Shown one piece after another: positions 27,030-35,742 of a stretch of DNA of 52,190 nucleotides. The notes beneath the pieces are model-generated. The model saw nothing but the letters and a program-made list of their open reading frames with translations. It did no database searches and was not told where the DNA came from. This stretch comes from Actinomycetota bacterium (lineage in GTDB: Bacteria; Actinomycetota; Thermoleophilia; Solirubrobacterales; 70-9), in assembly GCA_016870325.1 (NCBI GenBank), contig VGBV01000003.1, forward strand, positions 1 through 52,190. The letters run 5' to 3'. Every line of letters begins with the position of its first letter. Position 1 is the stretch's first letter. Both the position numbers and the translations under genes were made by a program.

Positions 27030-29039
27030 CTAGGCGCTCGCCCCCGACGCCGGCGTCTTAGCGCGCTCGGCGACCAGGTCGGCGATCTCGGACATGATCC
27101 TGTTCAGCTCGAAGTCCTTCGGCGTGTAGACGGCGGCGACGCCGGCGTCCCTCATCGCGACCTCGTCGGCGGGCGGGATGATGCCGCCGACGACGACGGG
27201 GATCTCGACGCCCTCGGCGCGGAGCAGCTCGACCACGCGCGGCACCAGCTCGCGGTGGGATCCGGAGAGGATCGAGAGCCCGACGACGTCCACGTCCTCC
27301 TCGATCGCCGAGCCGGCGATCTCCTCGGGGGTGAGGCGGATCCCCTGGTAGACGACCTCCATGCCGACGTCGCGCGCCCGCACCGCGATCTGCTCGGCCC
27401 CGTTCGAGTGCCCGTCGAGGCCCGGCTTGCCGACCAGGATCCTGATCGGGTGGCCGATCTCCGTGCTGGCCGCCTCGACCCGCGCCCGCGCCGCGTCCAG
27501 CAGCTCGCCGTTGACTCCCGCGCCGCCTGCCGCGCCGCCGACCCCGGTCGGGGCGCGGTAGTCCCCGAAGGCCTCGCGCAGCGCGCCCGCCCACTCACCG
27601 GTGGTGGCGCCGGCCCTGGCGGCGGCGATCGTCGCGGGCATGATGTTCGCCGACTCGTCCGCCGCGGCGCTGGCCAGCTCGGCCAGGGCCGCGTCGACGG
27701 CGGCCTGATCGCGACCGGCCCGCCACCGCTCCAGGGCGGCGATGCGCTCGCGCTCGACCTCGGGGTCTGGGGTGAGGATGCCCCCGCCCTCGCCCGTGGT
27801 CAGCGGCGAGTCCTCGGACTCGGTGAACTCGTTCTGGCCGACGACGGTGATCTCGCCGCGCTCGATCCTGGCGACGCGCTCGCGGTTCGACTCGACGAGC
27901 TGGGCCTTCATGTAGGGCACCGCCTCGACGGCGCCGCCGTGCTCGGCGACGGTCTCCATCTCGGCCCTGGTGCCCTCGATCAGCTCCTCTACGAGCCCGT
28001 CCATGACCACCGAGCCCTCGAAGATGTCCGGGTACTCGAGCAGGTCGGTCTCCATCGCCAGGATCTGCTGGATTCGCAGGCTCCACTGCTGGTCCCAGGG
28101 CCGGGGCAGGCCGAGGGCCTCGTTCCAGGCGGGCAGCTGGATCGCGCGGGCGCGGGCGTCGCGGCCGAGCGTCACGGCCAGGGCCTCGAGCACGATCCGC
28201 GGCACGTTGTTCTCGGGCTGGGCCTCGGTCAGGCCGAGGGAGTTGACCTGGACCCCGTAGCGCAGCCGCAGCAGCTTCTCCTCGGTGACGCCGTAGCGCT
28301 CGCGGCCGATCTGCTTCCAGATCCGAGACATCGCGCGCAGCTTCGCGTGCTCCTCGATGAAGCGCACGCCTGCGTTGACGAAGAAGGAGATGCGCCCGAA
28401 CACCTTCGGGAAGTCCGAGTCGGAGACCTGGCCCCGGGCCCTGACGGCGTCGAGCACCGCGATCGCGGTCGAGAGCGCGTAGGCGGCCTCCTGCACGGGG
28501 GTCGCCCCCGCCTCCTGCAGGTGGTAGGAGCAGACGTTGATCGGGTTCCACTTCGGGATCTCGTTGACCGTGAAGGCGACCGTGTCGGCGATCAGCCGCA
28601 TCGAGGGGCCGGGCGGGAAGGCGTATGTGCCGCGCGCCAGGAACTCCTTGATGATGTCGTTCTGGGTCGTCCCCGCCAGGGCGGAGCGCTCGACCCCGCT
28701 CTCCTCGGCGACGGTCACATAAAGGCCGAGCAGCCAGGCGGCGGTGGCGTTGATCGTCATCGAGGTGTTCATCTCCCCGAGCGGGATCCCCTCGAGTAGC
28801 TGCTGCATGTCGCCCTTGTTGACGACCGAGACGCCCACCTTTCCGACCTCGCCTCGGGCGAGCTCGTGGTCGGGGTCATGTCCGGTCTGGGTGGGCAGGT
28901 CGAAGGCGACCGAGAGGCCGGTCTGGCCCTTCGCCAGGTTGCGCCTGTAGAGCTCGTTCGAGCGCCGGGCGTCCGAGTGCCCGGCGTAGGTGCGCATCAT
29001 CCACGGGCGGTCCCGCTCGGCTAGGCGGTGCTCGCTCAT
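27030..29039 (-). CDS. meaA: Ethylmalonyl-CoA mutase (MeaA-type, B12-dependent)
   Basis: 669 aa, one-chain acyl-CoA mutase. The substrate barrel shows PWMMRTYAGHSDARRSNELY and GLSVAFDLPTQTGHDPD; FDLPTQTG is the Ecm/MeaA form where methylmalonyl-CoA mutase has FDLATHRG. The C-terminal B12 domain shows RILVGKPGLDGHSNGAEQIA, with D-x-H-x-x-G near residues 540-546, and LSILSGSHRELVPRV. It rearranges ethylmalonyl-CoA to methylsuccinyl-CoA. ATG 29039 gives the usual N-terminus. No cobalamin riboswitch is visible upstream. It is separated from ccr by ClpS and secreted-protein genes. Confidence 0.92.
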   Translation of the reverse strand: MSEHRLAERDRPWMMRTYAGHSDARRSNELYRRNLAKGQTGLSVAFDLPTQTGHDPDHELARGEVGKVGVSVVNKGDMQQLLEGIPLGEMNTSMTINATAAWLLGLYVTVAEESGVERSALAGTTQNDIIKEFLARGTYAFPPGPSMRLIADTVAFTVNEIPKWNPINVCSYHLQEAGATPVQEAAYALSTAIAVLDAVRARGQVSDSDFPKVFGRISFFVNAGVRFIEEHAKLRAMSRIWKQIGRERYGVTEEKLLRLRYGVQVNSLGLTEAQPENNVPRIVLEALAVTLGRDARARAIQLPAWNEALGLPRPWDQQWSLRIQQILAMETDLLEYPDIFEGSVVMDGLVEELIEGTRAEMETVAEHGGAVEAVPYMKAQLVESNRERVARIERGEITVVGQNEFTESEDSPLTTGEGGGILTPDPEVERERIAALERWRAGRDQAAVDAALAELASAAADESANIMPATIAAARAGATTGEWAGALREAFGDYRAPTGVGGAAGGAGVNGELLDAARARVEAASTEIGHPIRILVGKPGLDGHSNGAEQIAVRARDVGMEVVYQGIRLTPEEIAGSAIEEDVDVVGLSILSGSHRELVPRVVELLRAEGVEIPVVVGGIIPPADEVAMRDAGVAAVYTPKDFELNRIMSEIADLVAERAKTPASGASA

Positions 29040-29164
29040 GGCGCCAATGGTAAGCGGCGTCGGCCGCGCCGGGGTGTGACGCACCGCAACGATCGCCCCT
29101 GAGGGGTGTTGTTGCAATCCCGTGGGGTGGCCCGGCTACCCTCAGGCCGGATCGCCCTGCATCC

Positions 29165-29875
29165 ATGCGCAAGCAGCCGACAGCCCTGATCGCCCTCGGC
29201 GCGACCCTCGCGCTCGCCGCCGCTCCCGCGCAGGCGGGCCCGGTCACGGTCGCCTTCTACGCCTTCTCCAGCCAGGCCGACGTGCTCGCCTTCCAGAAGG
29301 TCCTGGGCGCCAAGTGCGAGCGCACATGGCGCCAGCGCAAGTCGATGCAGGTCAAGGTCGGCGCCGGCACCAACCACTGCGCCTACCGCAGCTCGGTCGT
29401 GGCCGACTCCAGCGACGTCCGCGCCGACACCGAGATCCTGGCTCGGGGGATGCTCGCGGGATCGACCCCTGGCAAGCAGCGCAAGAAGGCCTTCGTCGGC
29501 GTCTCGGTCCGCTCCAGCGAGAACTCGGGCTACGAGCTGCGGGTGCGGCCCTTCGCCGGCAACTGGCAGCTGTTCCGCGACCCGCGCGGCTCGGCGTCGG
29601 GCCCGGAGCTGTTCCGCTCGGGCAAGGGCAAGTTCATCCGCCGGGGCCTGAAGCACAACGACCTGGCGCTGCGCGCCTTCGACTTCGGCAAGGAGGAGAC
29701 GAGCCTGTCGGCCCGCATCAACGGCAAGCTCGTCGTCTCGGTGACCGACACGGGCAACAGCCAGCCCGACGGCCGCCGCAGCGTCGTCACCGCGGGCGTC
29801 AAGGGCGCGGGCTCGGGCAGCGGTGTCGCCGGCGTCTTCGACAACGTCTCGATCCGGGTTCCCAACCCCTTCTGA
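29165..29875 (+). CDS. Secreted concanavalin-like-fold protein, unknown function
   Basis: 236 aa. A clear signal peptide (residues 1-24, LALAAAPAQA cleavage) is followed by an exported beta-rich domain. The strands ENSGYELRVRPFAGNWQLFR, LALRAFDFGKEETSLSARIN and the end GVAGVFDNVSIRVPNPF resemble LamG or glucanase-like jelly-roll folds found in secreted actinobacterial proteins. Two Cys in the N-terminal part (CERTW, NHCAYRSS) may pair. Ligand unknown. It is divergent from meaA with 125 bases between. Confidence 0.72.
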   Translation: MRKQPTALIALGATLALAAAPAQAGPVTVAFYAFSSQADVLAFQKVLGAKCERTWRQRKSMQVKVGAGTNHCAYRSSVVADSSDVRADTEILARGMLAGSTPGKQRKKAFVGVSVRSSENSGYELRVRPFAGNWQLFRDPRGSASGPELFRSGKGKFIRRGLKHNDLALRAFDFGKEETSLSARINGKLVVSVTDTGNSQPDGRRSVVTAGVKGAGSGSGVAGVFDNVSIRVPNPF

Positions 29876-29980
29876 GCGGCTGTCGGGCCGCTACAGCCGC
29901 GGCCTGATGACGAAGCCATGCCGGCGAAGGCCGCAAGGCACGTTTCGGGCGCTCACGCGATCCACTGTACTTTGGACTCG

Positions 29981-30274
29981 ATGGGTGGCACGACGACGGT
30001 CGAGAGGCCGCGCTCAGCCGGCCCCGAGTCTGGCCTCGGCGGCAACTGGATGGTGATCGTCTTGAACGACGACCACAACACCTTCGATCACGTCGCCCAG
30101 ACGCTGGCGCGCGTGATCCCGGGCGTCAACATCGAGCAGGGCTACTCGATCGCCGACCGCATCCACAACTCGGGCCGCGCCGCCGTCTGGACCGGCCCCA
30201 GGGAGACCGCCGAGCTCTACTGGGAGCAGCTCTCCGACGCCGGTCTGACGATGGCCCCGCTGGAGCAGCACTGA
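29981..30274 (+). CDS. clpS: ATP-dependent Clp protease adaptor ClpS
   Basis: 97 aa. Residues 24-95 are the ClpS domain, with the conserved MVIVLNDDHNTFDHVAQTLA, in which the N-D-D region and following residues bind the N-terminal residue of N-degron substrates, followed by VNIEQGYSIADRIHNSGRAA. The first 23 residues are the flexible tail that enters ClpA/ClpC. It delivers N-end rule substrates to ClpCP. ATG 29981 is the natural start; the frame is open to 29918. No clpA is adjacent. An 80-bp structured repeat follows the stop at once. Confidence 0.92.
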   Translation: MGGTTTVERPRSAGPESGLGGNWMVIVLNDDHNTFDHVAQTLARVIPGVNIEQGYSIADRIHNSGRAAVWTGPRETAELYWEQLSDAGLTMAPLEQH

Positions 30275-30434
30275 GGGACGCAAGGCCGCTCTCTCCGGAG
30301 CAGCCGCGCAGCGGCTGCGACTGACTGAGGCGGCCGCCAGCGTCCCGACTGATGGGGACGCAAGGCCGCTCTCTCCGGAGCAGCCGCGCAGCGGCTGCGA
30401 CTGACTGAGGCGGCCGCCAGCGTCCCGACTGATG
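30275..30434. repeat. Perfect tandem duplication of an 80-bp nested palindrome
   Basis: Two identical 80-base units at 30275-30354 and 30355-30434, starting with the first base after the clpS stop. Each unit folds as nested stems: GGGACGC pairs with GCGTCCC at the ends, GGCCGC with GCGGCC inside, and a central 8-bp hairpin GCAGCCGC-GCA-GCGGCTGC. It has no T-run, so it is not a simple intrinsic terminator. Possible roles are a REP/BIME-like element, a transcription attenuator or the source of a small RNA. Confidence 0.9.
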
Positions 30435-30457
30435 GGGAACCCGGGTGAGCAAGGGCC

Positions 30458-31198
30458 TCACTCCGGATCCTGGACCTCCTTGTCGCGGCCGGAGCCGCCC
30501 TTGAGGATGTCCATGCCCGCGCCACCGAAAAGGAGGTCGCGTCCGGCGCCACCGCGCAGCCGGTCCATGCCCGTGCCGCCGCCCAGCAGGTCGTCGCCGC
30601 CGTCTCCGCCCAGCCGGTCCTCGCCGGCGTTGCCGGCGAGGATGTCCGCGCCGGCGCCGCCCGAAGCGCGGTCGTCCCCGGCGTTGCCGCGGATCGTGTC
30701 GCGGCCGGCGCGGCCGGAGAGCACGTCGTCGCCGCGGCCGCCGCTGATCACGTCGCGGGCGCCGCCTCCTTTGATCTCGTCGGCGCCGGCCTCGCCCTCG
30801 ACGAGGTTGAAGGCGACGGAGCTCGGGATGTAGCGATCGTCGCCGTCGCCGAGCACCCCGGCGACCCCGGTGCCGACGCCGAAGCCCCCGAACTTCGCCC
30901 GCCCGAACTGCGAGCGCACCGCCGAGAAGTCGACCACGTCGTCGCCGCCTCCCATCGAGGCGTTCACCTCGGCCACCTGGGTGCAGGCCACCGGCCCGCC
31001 CGCGGGGCTCCTGCCGTTGACGCGGACGTTCTCATCGGCGCCGCAGCGGACCTCGACTCGCTCACGGGAGTCGCCGCCCTGCACGGTCAGCACCCCCTTC
31101 GCGTAGCCGATCGAGACCTTCGCCTCGGCGGCGGGGGCGAGAGCCGCGAGCGCGGCCAGCGCCAGGACGGCGGCGAGCGTCGGTCTTGCGCGGGTCAT
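30458..31198 (-). CDS. Secreted RTX-type calcium-binding repeat protein
   Basis: 246 aa. A signal peptide (AALAPAAEAK cleavage) precedes a 100-residue beta domain with two Cys. Then come at least 10 glycine-rich nonapeptides of the G-G-x-G-x-D-x-[LI] type (GGRGDDVLSGRAGRDTIRG, GGAGRDLLFGGAGMDILKG) that bind Ca2+ and form a parallel beta-roll. Such proteins are exported by Sec in actinobacteria and often stay at the surface. No protease or lipase domain is present. ATG 31198 places the signal peptide at the N-terminus. Confidence 0.85.
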   Translation of the reverse strand: MTRARPTLAAVLALAALAALAPAAEAKVSIGYAKGVLTVQGGDSRERVEVRCGADENVRVNGRSPAGGPVACTQVAEVNASMGGGDDVVDFSAVRSQFGRAKFGGFGVGTGVAGVLGDGDDRYIPSSVAFNLVEGEAGADEIKGGGARDVISGGRGDDVLSGRAGRDTIRGNAGDDRASGGAGADILAGNAGEDRLGGDGGDDLLGGGTGMDRLRGGAGRDLLFGGAGMDILKGGSGRDKEVQDPE

Positions 31199-31280
31199 GG
31201 GCACACCATGAACACGCCGCGGGCGCCGAAGTCGCACAGGCGCGGCGCCGCGGGACCCGCGGCCCCCGGGGGGGCCGCGT

Positions 31281-31571
31281 TCACTCGCCGGCGACGAGCG
31301 AGTGCCAGCTCGGCAGCAGCGGCTTGTTGTAGTAGTTGAGCGCCTGCTCGCGGATCGCGGAGACCTCGTCCGAGTACCAGTAGCGGTCGAAGTCGGAGCG
31401 GTCGTCCCAGGCCGAGGCCTGCCTGAACAGCAGCGGGTCGTCGGTCGAGCGCGTCAGCGACCACGACTTGGCGCCGAAGGCCATCGCGCGCGCCGCGCCC
31501 GGCTCCCAGGCCTCGAACCAGCGCTCGGCCCGGAAGGGGTGGACGTGCCAGTCGATGTAGCAGACCTCCAT
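31281..31571 (-). CDS. Antibiotic-biosynthesis-monooxygenase-like dimeric alpha/beta barrel protein
   Basis: 96 aa. The layout strand-helix-strand-strand-helix is consistent with the ABM/ferredoxin-like dimeric barrel fold: MEVCYIDWHVHPFRAERWFE, then AMAFGAKSWSLTRSTDDPLL, FRQASAWDDRSDFDRYW and YSDEVSAIREQALNYY. The family includes cofactor-free oxygenases and haem-degrading or scaffold proteins; no metal or haem motif is clear. It lies 78 bases downstream of ccr on the same strand and is probably co-transcribed. Confidence 0.68.
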   Translation of the reverse strand: MEVCYIDWHVHPFRAERWFEAWEPGAARAMAFGAKSWSLTRSTDDPLLFRQASAWDDRSDFDRYWYSDEVSAIREQALNYYNKPLLPSWHSLVAGE

Positions 31572-31649
31572 GATCAGTCGCGCCTCCTCCGGCTCCGCCG
31601 TCCGGGGGCGCTCACGCCCATCTCCCTGCAGGGCAATGCGCGGTCACCG

Positions 31650-32906
31650 TCATGCCCCCACCTCCGCGCGGATCGCTCCCGGTCCGTCCTCCCGCCTGCC
31701 CTCGCCCTCGGAGGCGGCGCCGACGAGGATCGAGATCTTGCCCAGGTGCTTGTTCTCGTGCAGGAGCTGGTGCGCCTCGGCGACGCCGTCGAAGCCCATC
31801 ACCTGCCACAGCACGGGCTGGATCTTGCCCTCGGCCATGAGCTGGTTGGCCCGCATGCACTCATAGGCGTTGGCGAAGTGCGAGCCGATGATCTGCTTCT
31901 GCTTCATCCACAGGTAGCGCACGTCGAAATCGAGCGTGTACCCCGAGGTGGCGCCGCAGATCACGACCTTGCCGAACGGCTTCACGCAGAAGACCGAGGT
32001 CGGGAAGGTCGCCTGGCCGACATGCTCGAAGACGATGTCGGGGGCGTCGCCGAGAATCCCCTTCACCGACTTGGCGAAGTCGCGGCTGACCTTGAAGCGC
32101 GCCTTCTCCTCGTCGGGAGTCTCGCCTCCCTTGCGCATCATCCCCGCGAACTCGTTGCGGTCGATGTAGTCGACGGCGCCGAGCTGCTTCACCAGCTCGC
32201 CCTTCTCGGCCGAGCTGACGACGCCCACGGCGTTGGCGCCCGCGGCCTTGCAGAGCTGGACGGCGAACACCCCGAGGCCGCCGGCCGCGCCCCAGATCAG
32301 CACGTTGTGGCCCGCCTGCAGCCTGCACTGGTCCATCAGCATCCGGTAGGCGGTGAAGTAGGTGAGCCCGTATGCGCTCGACTCGGCCCAGGAGAGGTTC
32401 GCGGGCTTCGGCAGCAGCTGCTGGGCCTGGACCTTCGTGAACTGGGCGAACGATCCCCAGGTGGTCTCGTAGCCCCAGATCTCCTGCGACGGGGCGGCCA
32501 TCGGGTCAAGGCCGTGGACCTCGACGTCCTCGTAGGAGGCCTGGTTGCAGTGGACCACGACCTCGTCGCCGGGCTTCCACCTGGTCACGCCCTCGCCGAC
32601 CTTCCAAACGACGCCGGAGGCGTCGGAGCCGGGGATGTGGTGCCCGTGCTCGGGGTGGTCGCCGTAGCTGAAGACCGAGACCGGCTTGCCGAGGGAGGCC
32701 CAGACGTTGTTGAAGTTGACCCCCGCCGCCATCACCCGGACGATCACCTCGAAGGCGCCTGGCTGCGGCACGTCGATCTCCTCGACCTGCATGGCGTCCT
32801 TGGGCTCCCCCTCTCGTTCCTGCCTGATCACCCAGGCCGCCATCTTCTCGGGCAGCTCCCCGGGTTGCACGTCCAGCTTGGATACGTCTGCGATCTCTAC
32901 TGCCAA
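31650..32906 (-). CDS. ccr: Crotonyl-CoA carboxylase/reductase
   Basis: 418 aa, MDR-fold NADPH enzyme that reductively carboxylates crotonyl-CoA to ethylmalonyl-CoA. Landmarks are VMAAGVNFNNVWASLG (59-73), GSDASGVVWKVG, WGYETTWGSFAQF with Tyr146-Glu147 at the CO2 pocket, the NADPH loop IWGAAGGLG (204-212) and IIGSHFANAYE with His343. The Asn, Glu and His of the CO2-binding pocket described for Ccr are kept, which separates it from plain enoyl reductases. The overall form is nearer the alphaproteobacterial type than the Streptomyces type. The start is TTG 32906, six bases after GGAGGG. Confidence 0.95.
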   Translation of the reverse strand: MAVEIADVSKLDVQPGELPEKMAAWVIRQEREGEPKDAMQVEEIDVPQPGAFEVIVRVMAAGVNFNNVWASLGKPVSVFSYGDHPEHGHHIPGSDASGVVWKVGEGVTRWKPGDEVVVHCNQASYEDVEVHGLDPMAAPSQEIWGYETTWGSFAQFTKVQAQQLLPKPANLSWAESSAYGLTYFTAYRMLMDQCRLQAGHNVLIWGAAGGLGVFAVQLCKAAGANAVGVVSSAEKGELVKQLGAVDYIDRNEFAGMMRKGGETPDEEKARFKVSRDFAKSVKGILGDAPDIVFEHVGQATFPTSVFCVKPFGKVVICGATSGYTLDFDVRYLWMKQKQIIGSHFANAYECMRANQLMAEGKIQPVLWQVMGFDGVAEAHQLLHENKHLGKISILVGAASEGEGRREDGPGAIRAEVGA

Positions 32907-33295
32907 GTCAATCCCTCCGAAGGTCAGTTGCGGGCGAGCGCATCGTACTGCGAGCGCGTCGCAGGGGGCCGCCCGCGACGTTTCGCCCAACCTCGGGCCG
33001 AGCTTTCAAGCCGCGGGGCGCTGCGCACGATCACTACCCGGAGCGACGGTGGAATCCCCCGAGCAGACACGACATCCGGCGGCGCAGGCGCCGCCCCTCC
33101 ACAGCGTCGTCTCCAAGCGGCCCTCGCTCGAGGGCTCGGGCTTTCACCGGCTGAGCCTGATGGTGCACACCATCTTCGGACTGCTGGTCGCCGTCGACGC
33201 CCCCGGCGCCGCGCAGTCACGTCCGCGCGGGACGGGGCGCCCGGCCGCCTGACGTCAGCTTTCCGTCTCGGCCTGCGACTACCTTCGCAGGTCCG

Positions 33296-34639
33296 ATGGA
33301 AGCCTCCGAGAAACCACAGCTCCCGCTCGAGCCCGACGCCGCAGGGGACGCATCCGTGCGTCTCGTAGAGGACCGGATCGTGATCGAGCGGCTGGAGATC
33401 GCCGATTCGGGCACCGCGCGGGTGGTGCGCGAGCGCGCCGAGGCCGGGGAGGAGCCCGGGGCCACGGTCGGGCGGGCGATCGAGATCGGCGCCCGCGTGC
33501 TCGACCGCGAGGACAGCGCGGTCGAGGTGGACTACGTGCGCCGTGAGTTCGAGCAACTGACCAACGCCCACCGGGAGTCGATGGAGCGCAAGAACGAGGA
33601 GGCGGTGCAGCGCATCGAGGAGAACCTGCAGCGCGCGCTCGGCAGCGAGGAGGCCCCCGGCGCCCTCGGCTCGGCCCTGGACGCCCACAGCGGGGAACTG
33701 GCCGAGCAGATCGCGGCCGTCTTCGGAGAGGACCGCGAGGGCGCCGTTCACGCCCAGATCAAGCGGATGCTGGAGGAGCGCGACGAGGAGTTCATGCGCA
33801 GGCTGGCGGCCGAGGACGATCGCAACCCGCTGGCGCCGATGCTGGCGACGCTCCGCAACTGGGCGCGCGAGCGCAAGGACGACCAGGACGCGCGCGACCA
33901 GAAGCTGGAGGAGAAGCTCGACAGGCTGCTCTCCCAGGCCGCGGAGCTGACGGGGCTGGAGCAGGGGCGCGAGGCGCTGGAGGCGGCCGAGCACGCGGGC
34001 ACCCGCAAGGGGCGGTCCTTCGAGGAGCGCGTGGACGGCGCCCTGGAGCGGATCGCGGCGACGCGCGGGGATTCCTCCTCGCATACGGGCGCCGAGGGCG
34101 CCGAGGGCGGCGGCAAGAAGGGCGACACGCTGGTCGAGCTCGGTGCCGCCTCGGGACCGGCGTCGGGGCGCATCGTCTTCGAGGCCAAGGACAATAAGCT
34201 GTCCAAGAACGACGCCTGGCGCGAGCTGAACGAGGCGATGGCGGCGCGCGCCGCATCATTCGGGGTGCTGGTGGTCGCGGGCGAGGAGCGCGTCCCCTCG
34301 GGCCGCGAGACGCTGACGGAGTACGAGGGCAACAAGCTGATCGTCGCCGTGGACCGCGACGAGCCCGAGGGTCTCGCCCTCGAGGTCGCCTATCGCCTCG
34401 CGGCGGCGCGTGTCGCGATGGTCCGCGATCGCGACCTCACCGTCGACCCCGTGGCGGTGCGCGACGCCGCCGAGGAGGCCGTCTTCTGCCTCAAGCAGGC
34501 GCAGGCGATCCGCTCGACGCTGACCGGCATCAAGACCAGCTCCGACAAGGCCCGGGCGACGCTGGACGAGATGGTCGAGGGAGTCCGCGCCCGCCTCGAG
34601 CGGGTCGAGTCGCTGGTGGAGTCCGCCGAGCCGGAGTAA
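33296..34639 (+). CDS. Long coiled-coil protein with a predicted PD-(D/E)xK-like C-terminal domain
   Basis: 447 aa, soluble, very acidic. Residues 60-250 are almost continuous coiled coil (REFEQLTNAHRESMERKNEE and onward). Residues 275-345 read KKGDTLVELG, then GRIVFEAKDNKLSKNDAWRE and FGVLVVAGEERVPSG. The G-D, E-x-K and alternating strand pattern resembles the nuclease-like core of DUF2130 or RmuC-type proteins. The C-terminus returns to helices. No partner gene is obvious. Start ATG 33296; it stands alone, after a 390-base gap in which no gene was found. DNA-processing or a structural role are both possible. Confidence 0.7.
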   Translation: MEASEKPQLPLEPDAAGDASVRLVEDRIVIERLEIADSGTARVVRERAEAGEEPGATVGRAIEIGARVLDREDSAVEVDYVRREFEQLTNAHRESMERKNEEAVQRIEENLQRALGSEEAPGALGSALDAHSGELAEQIAAVFGEDREGAVHAQIKRMLEERDEEFMRRLAAEDDRNPLAPMLATLRNWARERKDDQDARDQKLEEKLDRLLSQAAELTGLEQGREALEAAEHAGTRKGRSFEERVDGALERIAATRGDSSSHTGAEGAEGGGKKGDTLVELGAASGPASGRIVFEAKDNKLSKNDAWRELNEAMAARAASFGVLVVAGEERVPSGRETLTEYEGNKLIVAVDRDEPEGLALEVAYRLAAARVAMVRDRDLTVDPVAVRDAAEEAVFCLKQAQAIRSTLTGIKTSSDKARATLDEMVEGVRARLERVESLVESAEPE

Positions 34640-34653
34640 TCCGGCGCGGCGGC

Positions 34654-35664
34654 TCAGCCGACGCGCTCGGGGGCGGCCGCCGCGGGGACACCGTCGTCCG
34701 CGGGCGCGGCGCCGTTCCCGTTGACGGTTTTCGTCGCCTGGCGGTGAGCCGCGGCGTCCCCGCCGTCCACCAGGCGGGCGGCCTGGCGCTCGGGGGCGAT
34801 GCGGACGACGTTGCGTGCCAGCCCGACCCGCTCCAGCCCCGAGATCACCCAGGCCGAGGGGTCCAGCTCCCAGCGGCCGAGGCCGTGGACGGCCGAGCGG
34901 GGGAAGGCGTGGTGGTTGTGGTGCCAGGCCTCGCCCAGCGAGGGCAGCGCCAGCCAGAAGACGTTGGTGGACTCGTCGTCGGTCTCGAAGCGGCGCCTGC
35001 CGGTGAAGTGGCAGACGGAGTTGATCGACCAGGTCACGTGGTGGACGAAGAAGATGCGGACGAGGCCGCCCCAGATGAACCCGGTCAGCGCCCCCATCGC
35101 CGTCCCGGTCAGCAGGTAGCCGATCAGCGCCGGCAGCCCGAAGGTGAGCAGCACGAAGGGCACGTAGACGCGGCTCATCGCGACGTAGCCCCGGTCCTCG
35201 CAGAGCTCGGGGGCGTACTTGCGCCAGTCGGCGCGACCCCAGTCGTCCCAGAGCCAGCCGACGTGCGCGTAGTAGAGCCCGCGCAGGACGCCGGCGACGC
35301 CGTCACCGTGGCCGGTGTGGGGGCTGTGGGGGTCGCCCTCCTGATCTGAGTGCGCATGGTGCTTGCGGTGGTCGGCGACCCAGGCGATCACCGGCCCCTG
35401 CACCGCCATCGAGCCCAAGGTCGCGAAGCCGTACTCGAGCCACTTTGGTGTGCTGAAGGAGCGGTGGGTCAGCAGCCGGTGGAAGCCGATGGTGATGCCG
35501 CCTGCGGTGATCACGTACATCACGGCCATGATCGCGAGGTCGCGCCAGCTCACGAACTGGTCCCAGAGCATGACCACGGCGGCGATCACCCCGAGGAAGG
35601 GGATGATCACGCCCGCCAGGTTGAAGGACTTCTCGGCCCTGGTCATTTCGAGCTCATGTCCCAC
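34654..35664 (-). CDS. Membrane acyl-CoA desaturase (delta-9 type)
   Basis: 336 aa di-iron membrane enzyme. All three histidine boxes are present: HRLLTH (near 62), HRKHH (near 99) and HNHH (near 242), placed between hydrophobic hairpins (ILGVIAAVVMLW-type and VPFVLLTFGLPALIGYLL). It introduces a cis double bond into saturated acyl chains, adjusting membrane fluidity. The last 40 residues are low-complexity Ala/Pro. GTG 35664 gives 336 aa; ATG 35646 (MTRAEKSFNL) is an equal alternative. It is divergent from the PucR-type regulator, a likely controller. Confidence 0.93.
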   Translation of the reverse strand: MGHELEMTRAEKSFNLAGVIIPFLGVIAAVVMLWDQFVSWRDLAIMAVMYVITAGGITIGFHRLLTHRSFSTPKWLEYGFATLGSMAVQGPVIAWVADHRKHHAHSDQEGDPHSPHTGHGDGVAGVLRGLYYAHVGWLWDDWGRADWRKYAPELCEDRGYVAMSRVYVPFVLLTFGLPALIGYLLTGTAMGALTGFIWGGLVRIFFVHHVTWSINSVCHFTGRRRFETDDESTNVFWLALPSLGEAWHHNHHAFPRSAVHGLGRWELDPSAWVISGLERVGLARNVVRIAPERQAARLVDGGDAAAHRQATKTVNGNGAAPADDGVPAAAAPERVG

Positions 35665-35742
35665 CGGCGGTCAATCTACGCGTGCGGGGTGAGAATGATT
35701 TAGCGTACAGGCCAAGTATTTTCGGCAGTTTTTATTAATCAA

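Noticed and set aside
27030-29039. Methylmalonyl-CoA mutase
   Set aside because: The FDLPTQTG motif and neighbourhood match ethylmalonyl-CoA mutase; MCM has FDLATHRG and usually a MeaB partner nearby.
32907-33295. Small gene between ccr and the coiled-coil protein
   Set aside because: A short hydrophobic run (MVHTIFGLLVAVDAPG) occurs, but without start signals or a sensible remainder.
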